DNA of 64,000 nt from Pseudoclavibacter sp. Marseille-Q3772. GTDB taxonomy: Bacteria; Actinomycetota; Actinomycetes; Actinomycetales; Microbacteriaceae. A program made the translations under genes and the position numbers. Positions 1 to 7,112 of the stretch are shown here, in pieces. The stretch lies in the NCBI RefSeq assembly GCF_916618895.1, contig NZ_OU745391.1:1426001-1490000 (forward strand), given 5' to 3'. Position 1 is the stretch's first letter. Each line of letters opens with the position of its first letter. Under the pieces are notes generated by a model, which had not been told where the DNA came from, searched no databases, and saw only the letters and a list, made by a program, of their open reading frames with translations.

Positions 1-753
1 GACCAGCAACATGTATCGAGTCCCAATCATTGCAAGGACGCGGCTGTCGATTGGGTTGGTGAAGGTGAAGAAATCGCCAGCGACTCGTTCGTTACCGATG
101 AAGACACGAGCCCCTACTACAAGCTCGGCGGCATCGTAACGATCACCAGGGAAGCAGCCGAGGACACCGACCCGGCTGCGGTCGTTCAGGTCGAAGCAGG
201 TCTTGCACGATCGGTAGCGAAGCGGCTTGACGCCGCATTCTTTGGCTCACGTGGCAACTCAACTGTCGCCCCTCGAGGTCTGGCCGATCTCACCGAGGTA
301 ACCGAGATCGCAGCCGGTGCCGGTTGGAAGCACTTCGACCCGTTCGTGTCAGCCGTATTTCGAGCTGCTGAGCAGGGCGCAGAGCTCAACGCATTTGTCG
401 CAAACCCTGCGGATGCCGAGGCGCTCGCTCTCATCCGCCGCCAGACAGATTCAAACAAAACCCTGCTCGCCCCTGACCCCACTAGCCGGTCCCGCATGCT
501 CATCCAAGTAGTTCCGCTACTTACCAGCCCGGCAATAGAAGTCAGCACTGTGTGCGGCATCCCTAACGGCTACCGAGCACAAATCGCAGTCCGTAAGGAT
601 GTGCAAGTCAAGGTTGATGCATCGGCCCTTTTCGTGCGGGACCTCATCGCGATCAAAGCGACAACCCGAATCGCAACTGTGTTCCCCGATCCGGAAGCAA
701 TTATCAAGATCGTGGCGGACGCTGCAGCCGGCGACGGAACTAGCACGGCCTAG
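1..753 (+). CDS. HK97-family phage major capsid protein, C-terminal part (left-truncated, probable frameshift)
   Basis: The frame is open from the window edge to a TAG at 751-753. It encodes about 250 residues with the HK97-fold signature: a W-V-G-E-G-E-E-I segment near residue 18, a long central E-loop/A-domain region, and a C-terminal strand pattern ending in VFPDPEAIIKIV. HK97 capsid proteins polymerise into phage or prophage heads, so this is prophage-derived DNA. The first dozen codons in this frame do not fit the family, whereas frame 2 over bases 2-37 reads TSNMYRVPIIA, which is the strand normally found just before the WVGEGEEI segment. That implies a one-base frameshift at about 30-38, either a real lesion or a sequencing error. 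No other head or tail gene follows, so the prophage looks degraded. Confidence 0.8.
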   Translation, partial: DQQHVSSPNHCKDAAVDWVGEGEEIASDSFVTDEDTSPYYKLGGIVTITREAAEDTDPAAVVQVEAGLARSVAKRLDAAFFGSRGNSTVAPRGLADLTEVTEIAAGAGWKHFDPFVSAVFRAAEQGAELNAFVANPADAEALALIRRQTDSNKTLLAPDPTSRSRMLIQVVPLLTSPAIEVSTVCGIPNGYRAQIAVRKDVQVKVDASALFVRDLIAIKATTRIATVFPDPEAIIKIVADAAAGDGTSTA

Positions 754-845
754 CACGCAGGGGGAACTTCCTAACCCCATCGGCCCACACCTGCCGAGGA
801 GGCTATCGTCTGACTGTCCGAGTAATCGGGCTTCCTAATTCAAAT

Positions 846-879
846 GCAGGGCCAACACATCACGCCCTGTTGGCCCTGC
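846..879. terminator. Hairpin downstream of the capsid gene
   Basis: A perfect 12-bp inverted repeat (846-857 with 868-879, core GGGCCAACA) encloses a 10-base loop about 90 bases after the capsid stop codon. There is no clear T-tract, so it may be a transcription stop or an attenuator. The rest of 754-1022 shows no convincing gene. Confidence 0.5.
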
Positions 880-1022
880 GTCCATCTTGAAGAACAATCC
901 GCAAGCCAAAGCGACCACCGACCAGGTCGTGCACCGTTGCAGCGCGCGTGAAAACCCTATAAGCGACAAGAAAACTTCGCCCAACAAACGAACCTAGGGG
1001 TAGGGGCGGTCAGATTTGGTGG

Positions 1023-1337
1023 GTGAGTGTGCGGCCTCGTTCCCGCGTGGTTCGCTTCCTCTCTCCCCGGGTGAGTCTACCCATCGCGCGCGGCTCGGTC
1101 AGGTCTTACTTGGAATGGGAGCTTAGTCATCCGCGTGCGGGGGGGTATGGGATAGCGTTTCGGGCCCTGTACGGCATCTGCGCTGGGTTTGCTGACAGCA
1201 AACGTCAAGCAGATTCAGAAGATGGCTTCGAACTTGCTTCTGTGCCGAAATGTCCGGATTGTCATGTGGTGTTGGCTAAGGATGAAACGAATTTCCGTAG
1301 AGTTGTCGTAGGCGTGGCGTATGAATGGCCTTGCTAG
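1023..1337 (+). CDS. Hypothetical protein with a CPDC motif
   Basis: This is an open frame of 104 residues from a GTG start, not recognised. The N-terminal third is Arg-rich. The C-terminal half holds a Cys-Pro-Asp-Cys pair (about residue 78) and a final Cys, which could form part of a small metal-binding knuckle. There is no clear Shine-Dalgarno before the GTG. It lies between the capsid remnant and the PIN-domain pair, in the same orientation. It may be a real accessory gene, a degraded one, or chance coding; there is little beyond the Cys pair to support it. Confidence 0.3.
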   Translation: MSVRPRSRVVRFLSPRVSLPIARGSVRSYLEWELSHPRAGGYGIAFRALYGICAGFADSKRQADSEDGFELASVPKCPDCHVVLAKDETNFRRVVVGVAYEWPC

Positions 1338-1361
1338 CTTGAGATTCGGGAAGGAGGCAGC

Positions 1362-2111
1362 ATGCAGTGCATAACGCTCAAGATCGATGGCAATCTCGGT
1401 GAAATGGACGCGCGTGCGGCCTCCGATGGCCTCGGTGCTTTGATTGACATCCTGCGTTCAATCGATCATGAGGATACTGCGATTGTAAGGTTGCGTGACC
1501 TGCGCGCTGGGAGCGCTGTCATGACTGTTGAAGCTCCTGATGACCTTGTCGAGAGTGTTGTTGATGGTCTTGGGGTTCTGACTGACGAGCGTATCTTGCC
1601 ACGTGGCTGGAATCAGAAGACTATCGAGGGAGTAAAAGCCCTCGTCCGGGTTAACCGACGGGACGGAGTGAAGGGGCTCGCTGTCAGTGGTCTTGACCGG
1701 AGACACCTGGTAGATGAAGAACTGAGTCGGCTCGCAGACGAAGTGCGTGCTAGCCAGCCGCAGGCATTGGGTACAATTACCGGCTTGTTGCATGGATACA
1801 ATCGGCCAAAGTCGGAGCCGCCACATGGCAGGATTCGGGACGAATCGACGGGCGCGAGCGTACGTATAGACCTGGCCAACGACTTGGTGTCAAAGGTGCT
1901 ACCTCTGCTTGATAAGAGGGTTATTGTCCGAGGGATTGTGCGTTACGACCCTTGGACAGGTGCGATTGACCGGATCCTGCTTCGTGGGATTGAACCTGCA
2001 CCCGTGCTCTCGAAAAGTCCGGTTTCGAGTGGCGTAGGAATCTTGAAGTCGCTGTTCCCACCTGACGCCGACTCGGTTTCCTTGATTCGTGAGGTGCGAG
2101 ATGCCCAGTAA
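1362..2111 (+). CDS. Uncharacterised protein encoded upstream of a PIN-domain gene
   Basis: This 249-residue protein starts at an ATG preceded by a strong AAGGAGG site 6 bases away. I do not recognise a family. It is soluble and of mixed composition with no membrane segment. It begins with a strand rich in hydrophobics (QCITLKIDG), then a helix-rich stretch with many Asp, Arg and Leu, and a C-terminal part rich in beta-branched residues (VIVRGIVRYDP). Its last 11 bases overlap the next gene, so the two are translationally coupled. By position it could be an antitoxin, sensor or effector partner for the PIN nuclease, but it is longer than usual VapB antitoxins and shows no AbrB or ribbon-helix-helix pattern. 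That role is an inference from gene order only. Confidence 0.75.
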   Translation: MQCITLKIDGNLGEMDARAASDGLGALIDILRSIDHEDTAIVRLRDLRAGSAVMTVEAPDDLVESVVDGLGVLTDERILPRGWNQKTIEGVKALVRVNRRDGVKGLAVSGLDRRHLVDEELSRLADEVRASQPQALGTITGLLHGYNRPKSEPPHGRIRDESTGASVRIDLANDLVSKVLPLLDKRVIVRGIVRYDPWTGAIDRILLRGIEPAPVLSKSPVSSGVGILKSLFPPDADSVSLIREVRDAQ

Positions 2112-2580
2112 GCAAAGACGTATCGTTCTCGATGCGTGTTGTCTCTTGGCCGTGCTGCTTGGCGAAGAGCGAGACAACCGCTGTCAGCGCGTTGAAGCGG
2201 TCCTGAGTAGACACGGGAATGAGCTAGAGGTGATGGTTCCGGCAATTGCTCAGCTTGAGGTCTTGGGTAAAGCGCAAAAGGGCAAGGATGGCTCTACGGG
2301 GCACACTGCTGAGCAACGAGAAGTGGCATTCAAAGCGGCGAAAAAGTGGATAGAGGACCAATCGTTCTTGACTGCGAACCTCGACATCCCTGTCATGGAT
2401 CGTGCGCTGCGGCTGATGGTGCCCTACGGGCTGAAAGGTGCAGATGCCTCGATTGTTGCCGTCGCTTTGCTTCATGAGGCTGAAGTGCTCTACTCGTTTG
2501 ACAAAGAAGTCCTCAATATCGGTGACTCTATCGACGGATTAAAGGTGATGGAGCCAAGCGAGTCAGAACGGCTCTTCTAG
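2101..2580 (+). CDS. PIN-domain ribonuclease, VapC-like
   Basis: The protein is 159 residues from the ATG at 2101, which has a GAGGTG site 4 bases upstream; an in-frame GTG at 2089 is less likely. PIN landmarks are visible: an N-terminal strand with the first acidic residue (IVLDACCLLAVL), a second acidic residue in QLEVLGK, and a C-terminal LKGADASIVAVAL segment followed by LYSFDKEVL, where Asp in GADA and FDKE fit the metal-binding cluster. PIN proteins are metal-dependent RNases, usually toxins that cut tRNA, rRNA or mRNA. The length is slightly above the typical VapC size of about 130 residues. It overlaps its upstream partner and is the last gene before the tRNA-fragment att-like site, a common place for cargo genes in integrated elements. 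Confidence 0.75.
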   Translation: MPSKQRRIVLDACCLLAVLLGEERDNRCQRVEAVLSRHGNELEVMVPAIAQLEVLGKAQKGKDGSTGHTAEQREVAFKAAKKWIEDQSFLTANLDIPVMDRALRLMVPYGLKGADASIVAVALLHEAEVLYSFDKEVLNIGDSIDGLKVMEPSESERLF

Positions 2581-2703
2581 CCGTTCGTATTTTGAGCACA
2601 AATGATGAACATTGAGCGTCAGCGTAGTAATCCAATGTAGCCGTAGATCAGCTTGTTTCCGGGCGACTCGAGAAAGCGGTGCATGGCTTCAAGGTATCCG
2701 TTA

Positions 2704-2728
2704 GGGTTCGAATCCCGCCGTGTCCGCG
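2704..2728 (+). other. tRNA 3'-end fragment, putative attR of an integrated element
   Basis: Bases 2704-2726 read as the 3' third of a tRNA: T-stem GGG, T-loop TTCGAAT, T-stem CCCGC, then an acceptor-strand CGTGTCC and discriminator G. The 5' half of the T-stem pairs only partly and no other tRNA part lies upstream. This is what is left at one end when an element integrates into a tRNA gene (a Ser-type acceptor end fits best). A terminator follows directly, as expected for the original tRNA gene. The capsid and PIN genes would then lie inside the element, to the left. Confidence 0.55.
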
Positions 2729-2733
2729 TAAAT

Positions 2734-2778
2734 CTAACCCCCTACATCTCGCTTAAACACTGGGAAGTAGGGGGTTAG
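2734..2778 (+). terminator. Terminator hairpin after the tRNA fragment
   Basis: A perfect 12-bp inverted repeat, 2734-2745 paired with 2767-2778 (CTAACCCCCTAC arm), encloses a 21-base loop and is followed by a T-containing stretch (GTCGTTTCC). It probably terminated the tRNA gene whose 3' end remains at 2704-2728. Confidence 0.65.
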
Positions 2779-2827
2779 TCGTTTCCGCTCGATGGAGTTT
2801 TGGGCACATTCTTTTGAGGCGATAGCT

Positions 2828-3076
2828 TCATCGAGCCGTGTGGCGTCGGTCGATCACCGCAACGGTGGCACGGCTCTTGGGGTGGCGCATCCTGGCCCGT
2901 AACTGTTGGCGGGCGTGGTCCCGGTTCCAGCCAGTTACTGCGACCACCTGGGCCAAGATGATGCCCTTTTGTTTCTTCGATGCTGACTCGTAGGCAGCCG
3001 CGTACTTCTTGGTCACTACAAAGCGTGCCTGCATGGAAAGCCCCTCATCACCCATACTCCTGATCGTCGCCGGCAC
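2828..3076 (-). pseudogene. Truncated transposase/integrase-like protein (insertion sequence remnant)
   Basis: An 82-residue frame encodes the start of a transposase/integrase-type protein common in actinobacterial insertion sequences: a basic helical region reading TKKYAAAYESASKKQKG, then VVAVTGWNRDHARQQL (a helix-turn-helix-like segment) and VAVIDRR. Full-length relatives are about 400 residues with a catalytic DDE/integrase core, which is absent here because the frame stops at 2828. The methionine of MQARFVV, 14 residues in, is the likelier original start. No terminal inverted repeats are recognisable. It sits just beyond the putative attR site. The family assignment rests on memory of similar N-termini, not on a search. 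Confidence 0.55.
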
Positions 3077-3237
3077 CAGACACGTTTCGCGGGGAAAAGC
3101 ATGTGAGGCACAGGCCCTGCTACGCGGGGACTATGTATGAGTCTCGTCGCCAATGCTGTCTTCCATGGGTGACATGGGATTCCCCGAAGGGTGGCGAGAT
3201 CTGACTATCTGGAAGCAGGAGGCGAGCAGCGCGCGGG

Positions 3238-4491
3238 TTACGGCTGATTCGTGCGGGGCCGCGTCGGGAGCACCGGGATGGCGACAATGATGGCGATGAG
3301 GTAAATGATCGCGACCATAGCGATCAGCGCGGGCCAACCCCAGGACTGGAAGAACAGTCCGCCGACGAAGCCAAAGATGCTCGATCCGAAGTAATAGGTG
3401 AAGTTGTACAGCGCGCTGGACTGGGCACGCCCATACGTTGGGTGAGCCGCTGCCCAGCCAATGCTGATCGCATGTGAGCCAAAAAACCCGGTGGTAAAAA
3501 CGATTAGCCCAGCCACAATCGCCCACAGGTTCGGAATCAACATGATCGCAAGCCCTGCGAGCGATACCGCATCCGCCCCGAGCTTCACACGTTTACGTCC
3601 AAAATCGCCACCGAGCCGGCCGGCAATTGGTGAGCTGACGGCACCGGCGAGATATGCCACGAATGCCAGTGATGCCAGCCATACCGGTAAGGAATATGGT
3701 GGCTCGGTGAGGTAGTAGCCCAGGTAGTTATAAATCGCGACGAAACCACCCATCATCACGAACGGCTGCAGGTAAATGGTCAGCAGTACCGGATCGTGCA
3801 GGTGCCGCCAGGCGTTACGTCCGGTTTGTCGGATGGATGCGGACACCGATTGCGTTGGCCCTAATGGTTCGAAGCCGTGCGGTGTCGGCAGCAGCAGCAT
3901 GAACAGGATCGCGGCGATCAGCGCGAGCGTTGAGACAGAAAGCACGCCGAGCTGCCAGGAGTGCGTTGCCTCGCCAACCGGCCCCGAAACTATACGCCCC
4001 GACAGGCCGCCGATCGTGTTGCCAGCCACGAACATCCCTGCCGCTGCCGCCGAGTCAATCTGGTGCACCTCTTCGTTGAGGTAGGCCATTGCTGCGGCTG
4101 GAACACCGCCGAGGGCGAACCCCTCAAACAGACGAATGAGCAGCGCGAGCTGGAACGTTGGCGCAAACACTGCACACAGGCCGAGGATGGTGGCGGCAGT
4201 GATGGCAATGGTGATCGAGCGTTTGCGTCCCACGCGATCCGCTACCAGCGTCCAGGGGACAACGGCTACTGCGAGACCGACTGTGGATGCAGACACCATC
4301 AGGGCAGATTCGGCGGTGGACACATCGAACCCTTCGGCAACCTGGGGGAGGACCGCCTGCGGAGCGTAGAGCTGGGCGAAGGTAGCGATTCCTGCCAGCA
4401 GCATGGCGATTTGGATGCGGCCGTAGTGGCGGGAGCCGCGGCGATGTCCAATCCAGGTTGTTCCAGTGTCTGAAAAACCTGCGATGCTCAT
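3238..4491 (-). CDS. MFS transporter, YnfM/arabinose-efflux-like
   Basis: The 417-residue product is a major facilitator with 12 predicted membrane helices in two halves. The motif A loop DRVGRKRS is at residues 85-92 and its counterpart GGDFGRKRV lies in the second half. Proteins of this YnfM-like group export drugs or small metabolites by proton antiport; the substrate cannot be read from sequence. A hydrophilic basic N-terminal tail of about 25 residues precedes the first helix. It is a single gene, transcribed away from tRNA-Arg, with a TACGGT box 6 bases before its ATG and no Shine-Dalgarno. Confidence 0.85.
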   Translation of the reverse strand: MSIAGFSDTGTTWIGHRRGSRHYGRIQIAMLLAGIATFAQLYAPQAVLPQVAEGFDVSTAESALMVSASTVGLAVAVVPWTLVADRVGRKRSITIAITAATILGLCAVFAPTFQLALLIRLFEGFALGGVPAAAMAYLNEEVHQIDSAAAAGMFVAGNTIGGLSGRIVSGPVGEATHSWQLGVLSVSTLALIAAILFMLLLPTPHGFEPLGPTQSVSASIRQTGRNAWRHLHDPVLLTIYLQPFVMMGGFVAIYNYLGYYLTEPPYSLPVWLASLAFVAYLAGAVSSPIAGRLGGDFGRKRVKLGADAVSLAGLAIMLIPNLWAIVAGLIVFTTGFFGSHAISIGWAAAHPTYGRAQSSALYNFTYYFGSSIFGFVGGLFFQSWGWPALIAMVAIIYLIAIIVAIPVLPTRPRTNQP

Positions 4492-4497
4492 AAAGGA

Positions 4498-4503
4498 ACC
4501 GTA
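4498..4503 (-). promoter_or_regulatory. Putative -10 box (TACGGT), leaderless MFS gene
   Basis: TACGGT lies 6 bases before the MFS start codon, placing transcription initiation at or near the ATG. It belongs to a recurring pattern in this window, but it is one of the weaker boxes. Confidence 0.3.
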
Positions 4504-4581
4504 GCGGAAAGTGAGACGTTCCGAATCGACTTGCCTAATCGTGTTGTGGGCTGCTAGGGTTGCTTAGTCGCGTCGCGATGT

Positions 4582-4654
4582 GCGCCCGTAGCTCAATGGA
4601 TAGAGCATCTGACTACGGATCAGAAGGTTAGGGGTTCGAGTCCCTTCGGGCGCG
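4582..4654 (+). tRNA. tRNA-Arg (anticodon ACG)
   Basis: A complete 73-base cloverleaf: acceptor 4582-4588 (GCGCCCG) pairs with 4647-4653 (CGGGCGC), D-arm GCTC/GAGC, and anticodon stem TCTGA/TCAGA around loop CTACGGA with ACG at 4615-4617. The T-arm is AGGGG-TTCGAGT-CCCTT. The discriminator is G and CCA is not encoded. It reads CGN arginine codons through A-to-I editing by TadA, whose gene lies at 40682. Confidence 0.97.
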
Positions 4655-4662
4655 CGGTTGAA

Positions 4663-4701
4663 CACCCCAGGCAATCGGTGAAAACACCAGGGCCTGGGGT
4701 G
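4663..4701 (+). terminator. Terminator of tRNA-Arg
   Basis: The 10-bp stem CACCCCAGGC (4663-4672) pairs with GCCTGGGGTG (4692-4701) 8 bases after the tRNA and is followed by CTTGCTTTCC. It may also stop transcription from the convergent ArsR gene. Confidence 0.75.
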
Positions 4702-4732
4702 CTTGCTTTCCTCAGAATGTCCGGTGTTAGGG

Positions 4733-5089
4733 TTACGAGACGCGAATACGCTCAACGACTTCGCGCAGCGCCGTTGTATCGCAGCGGTACAGTCGCCAGT
4801 TCCCACTGCGTTCAATGTTCACAAGTCCTGCATCGGCAAGAACACGGAGGTGATGTGAGACGGTCGCCTGTGCCAGGTTGAGCGCTTCGGTGAGCTCGGT
4901 GACGGTCATCGGTCGCGGTTCGCGTGATGACAGCAGTGACACGATACGCAGCCGGGCGGGTTCACCGAGGGCTGCAAGTGGTGCGGCGAGGGCTGTTGCC
5001 TGATGCTCGCTTATTGGGATGTGGTGATCATTCTCGGGCCAGGCGAACCGCTCGGGTAGTACCGGGTTGCGGTTTCCGGATGCGGTCAT
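4733..5089 (-). CDS. ArsR-family winged-helix transcriptional regulator
   Basis: This is a 118-residue winged-helix repressor. The ArsR dimer/helix-1 signature LGEPARLRI is at residues 41-49 and the helix-turn-helix at about 62-92, with recognition helix QATVSHHLRVL and wing NIERSGNWRLYR. The classical metal-binding ELCVCD motif is absent and only one Cys is present, so it is probably not an arsenic/cadmium sensor of the usual kind. The N-terminal 25 residues are extra and polar. It lies 42 bases from the MarR gene in the same orientation, so the two may be co-transcribed. Confidence 0.85.
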   Translation of the reverse strand: MTASGNRNPVLPERFAWPENDHHIPISEHQATALAAPLAALGEPARLRIVSLLSSREPRPMTVTELTEALNLAQATVSHHLRVLADAGLVNIERSGNWRLYRCDTTALREVVERIRVS

Positions 5090-5131
5090 AGCGGCACGTG
5101 TGATTGTTGCGTTGGCTGGCCGGTCGCGAAG

Positions 5132-5569
5132 CTACCAGCGTGCGTCTTCAGAGACCAGGCGGTTGCTGAGATCGGTCAGTGTCTGCAGCTCGGCTTCGGA
5201 GAGCTTGCTCTGCATCCGGAACTCGATGTTCTGTTCGTGCACTCGGTGCGCGCGCTCGAATGCGGCGATACCGGTGTCGGTTAACGCGACAATCGTGCCG
5301 CGTGCATCCATCTCGTCATTGTGCTTCGAGAGGAATCCGCGCTCGACGAGCCGGTCCACGAGTCGTGAAACAGATGACTGCGTGATCAGCACGTTTGCGT
5401 TGAGCTCACGCATCCGAATGCGGTGCTGCGATGACTTGTAGACGATGAACATGACGTCGTATTCATTCATTGTCATGCCCACGTTCGTGAACGCGTTTCG
5501 CAGATCGCGCATGATGGATACCTGAGCTCGATACATTGATTCCCAAGCATCACTGGCGGTTGCACTCAT
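5132..5569 (-). CDS. MarR-family transcriptional regulator
   Basis: This 145-residue protein has the MarR layout: N-terminal dimerisation helix, helix-turn-helix at about residues 52-80 (ANVLITQSSVSRLVDRL) and a wing with the family's D-x-R-G core (MDARGTIVALTDTG, about 87-100). MarR proteins usually bind aromatic or phenolic ligands and repress nearby efflux or catabolic genes; the MFS exporter at 3238 is the nearest candidate target. A GAGAGG ribosome site lies 7 bases before the ATG. The upstream 5570-5821 is AT-richer than its surroundings and probably holds the promoter and operator, but I could not define either. Confidence 0.87.
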   Translation of the reverse strand: MSATASDAWESMYRAQVSIMRDLRNAFTNVGMTMNEYDVMFIVYKSSQHRIRMRELNANVLITQSSVSRLVDRLVERGFLSKHNDEMDARGTIVALTDTGIAAFERAHRVHEQNIEFRMQSKLSEAELQTLTDLSNRLVSEDARW

Positions 5570-5821
5570 TAAATCGACCTCTCCCAGGCCACATTGGCCT
5601 CACCGTGTTGTGCGTCGAGGCAGCGGAAAATCGCATCTGACTTTGCGTTAATGACTGCGCGAGGATGCTAGCTCTTCGCCACTTCGACAACGGCAAGATT
5701 AGCGGATTGCGTTAGTAAACCGCTTATATGTTAATGAGATCCGCCTGAATGTTGTTAATTTTCGTAATACTCCCAGCTGAGTTGTGTCCACTCACCGGAT
5801 CACCTCGCGCCTGACGCCTTG

Positions 5822-6562
5822 TTAGGCGAGATGTGCGAACGAGTGAATGACGCGAACATCGGCGTGTCGATCGAATCGATAGCCCTTGCCGCGCACGGTG
5901 CGAACCACGTCCGCGTAGGAGCTCAGGCGGTTGCGAAGACGGCGAACATGTACATCGATAGTGCGCGGATGCGGCTGAGGCTCGGCAGAGTCCTTCCACA
6001 GCACTTCGATGATCTCTTCTCGGGAAACAGTGCGCCCCTCGCGCAGTACCAGAGCCTGAAGGAGTTCGAACTCCTTGAAGGTAAAGTCCGCGTTCTTGCC
6101 CTCTACGAGCACGCGCTTTCGTGAGGTATCGATGACTACGCGAGCAGAAGTCTCTTGGTTCGCGAGCTGTTTGCGCTTACGGTCGGATGCTTGCTGGCGT
6201 CGGTGCACTGCCTTTGGCTCCTGAAGCGCAAGTCGCACCACGTCGAGGTTATTACCCGCAGCTCCGGCCGGCGCGAGCGCAACGGAGGCATAGTGCTCGG
6301 CTCCCGGGGCACGTTCCGCTAACACCTGGCGCAACTCTGTAACCAGTTCAGTTAGGGAGATGCCAAACTCCGCTGCGGTTTCTTCATCCAAACCAACGTA
6401 GAGGGCGAACCCGCGCACCTCTGTCGGGGTGGGCTGTTGCGATTCGGCGCGGACCGCGGCGTGAGTGTTTCGTGGTTGCGGGTAAGAGCGAGTGCGAGAA
6501 AGCGATTGCAGTTGCGAAATAGGTGTCGTGTCGATGTGAGCGGGGTTGCTTGCGCTGGTCAT
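5822..6562 (-). CDS. OmpR/PhoB-type winged-helix protein without receiver domain
   Basis: The product is 246 residues from the ATG at 6562, which has an AAGGAC site; an upstream in-frame start at 6598 is possible but adds 12 poorly conserved residues. The C-terminal ~100 residues are an OmpR/PhoB DNA-binding domain: a strand with FTFKEFELLQALV, helices with RTVSREEIIEVLW and RTIDVHVRRLRNRL, and the wing RTVRGKGYRF. The N-terminal part lacks the receiver Asp/Lys pattern and instead has an unassigned segment (VRGFALYVGLDEETAAEFG). It is transcribed divergently from the first secretion gene at 7113, so it may regulate the type VII locus. That is an inference from position. Confidence 0.8.
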   Translation of the reverse strand: MTSASNPAHIDTTPISQLQSLSRTRSYPQPRNTHAAVRAESQQPTPTEVRGFALYVGLDEETAAEFGISLTELVTELRQVLAERAPGAEHYASVALAPAGAAGNNLDVVRLALQEPKAVHRRQQASDRKRKQLANQETSARVVIDTSRKRVLVEGKNADFTFKEFELLQALVLREGRTVSREEIIEVLWKDSAEPQPHPRTIDVHVRRLRNRLSSYADVVRTVRGKGYRFDRHADVRVIHSFAHLA

Positions 6563-7112
6563 TTGGAAGTCCTTGAGTAATGGTCGCTTGCTGCACATAG
6601 GCCGCGATGCCGGAAGCGCAGCGTGGATGGGGAAGTGTTCGAGGTGACGTGTACTGGTTGGTTACCCTCGAGCGGATGCGGTGCACCCGTTACGCGCACC
6701 GAGGCCTTAGGGCCGGAATGGAATTAGCGACACATTCGACAGCTGCCGCATGCGGTTTCGCACATGAGATGAGCCGACTCCACCAGTCCAATGGCGTCAA
6801 TTCGGCGGGCAGCAGCAGTATTCATGCTTCTAATAGTCGCCAGCGGCCCCAGTCCTGTCAAGGGTCAATTGTTACAAACCGGCCATTATCTGGGCGTCTT
6901 GGAGAGTGAGAATGGGCTAAAACCCCCGTATCTACACGGGAAGCTGTTGTTACGTTGCTGCGGATCTGCGTGTGCAACAAGTCGTTCACTGCGACGTGTA
7001 CGCTCGTTCCGTATTTGGTGATGATGCGTGAGCCGCTGCCCACCTAATGCTGTCCAGGAAACCTGGGGACACGCATCCTGATCGAACGAGTTATTCACTG
7101 CCTGGGGGATTA
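6563..7112. other. Long intergenic region between the winged-helix regulator and eccD
   Basis: About 550 bases separate two divergent genes with no convincing coding frame. Short frames at 6607-6909 and 6791-7021 lack ribosome sites and family features. Small hairpins such as CCCGT/ACGGG (6925-6940) and CCAGG/CCTGG (7054-7066) are visible. Given the flanking genes it probably carries the promoters and regulator sites of the secretion locus. I cannot assign exact boxes. Confidence 0.5.

Noticed and set aside
5690..5770. AT-rich patch with AGCGG/CCGCT dyad as an origin or att site
   Set aside because: The dyad is only 5 bp and there are no DnaA-box clusters or tRNA sequences; it is more likely an ordinary promoter region for the MarR gene.
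6607..7021. Small frames between the winged-helix regulator and eccD
   Set aside because: No ribosome site, unusual composition and no match to any family I know; more likely a regulatory region.
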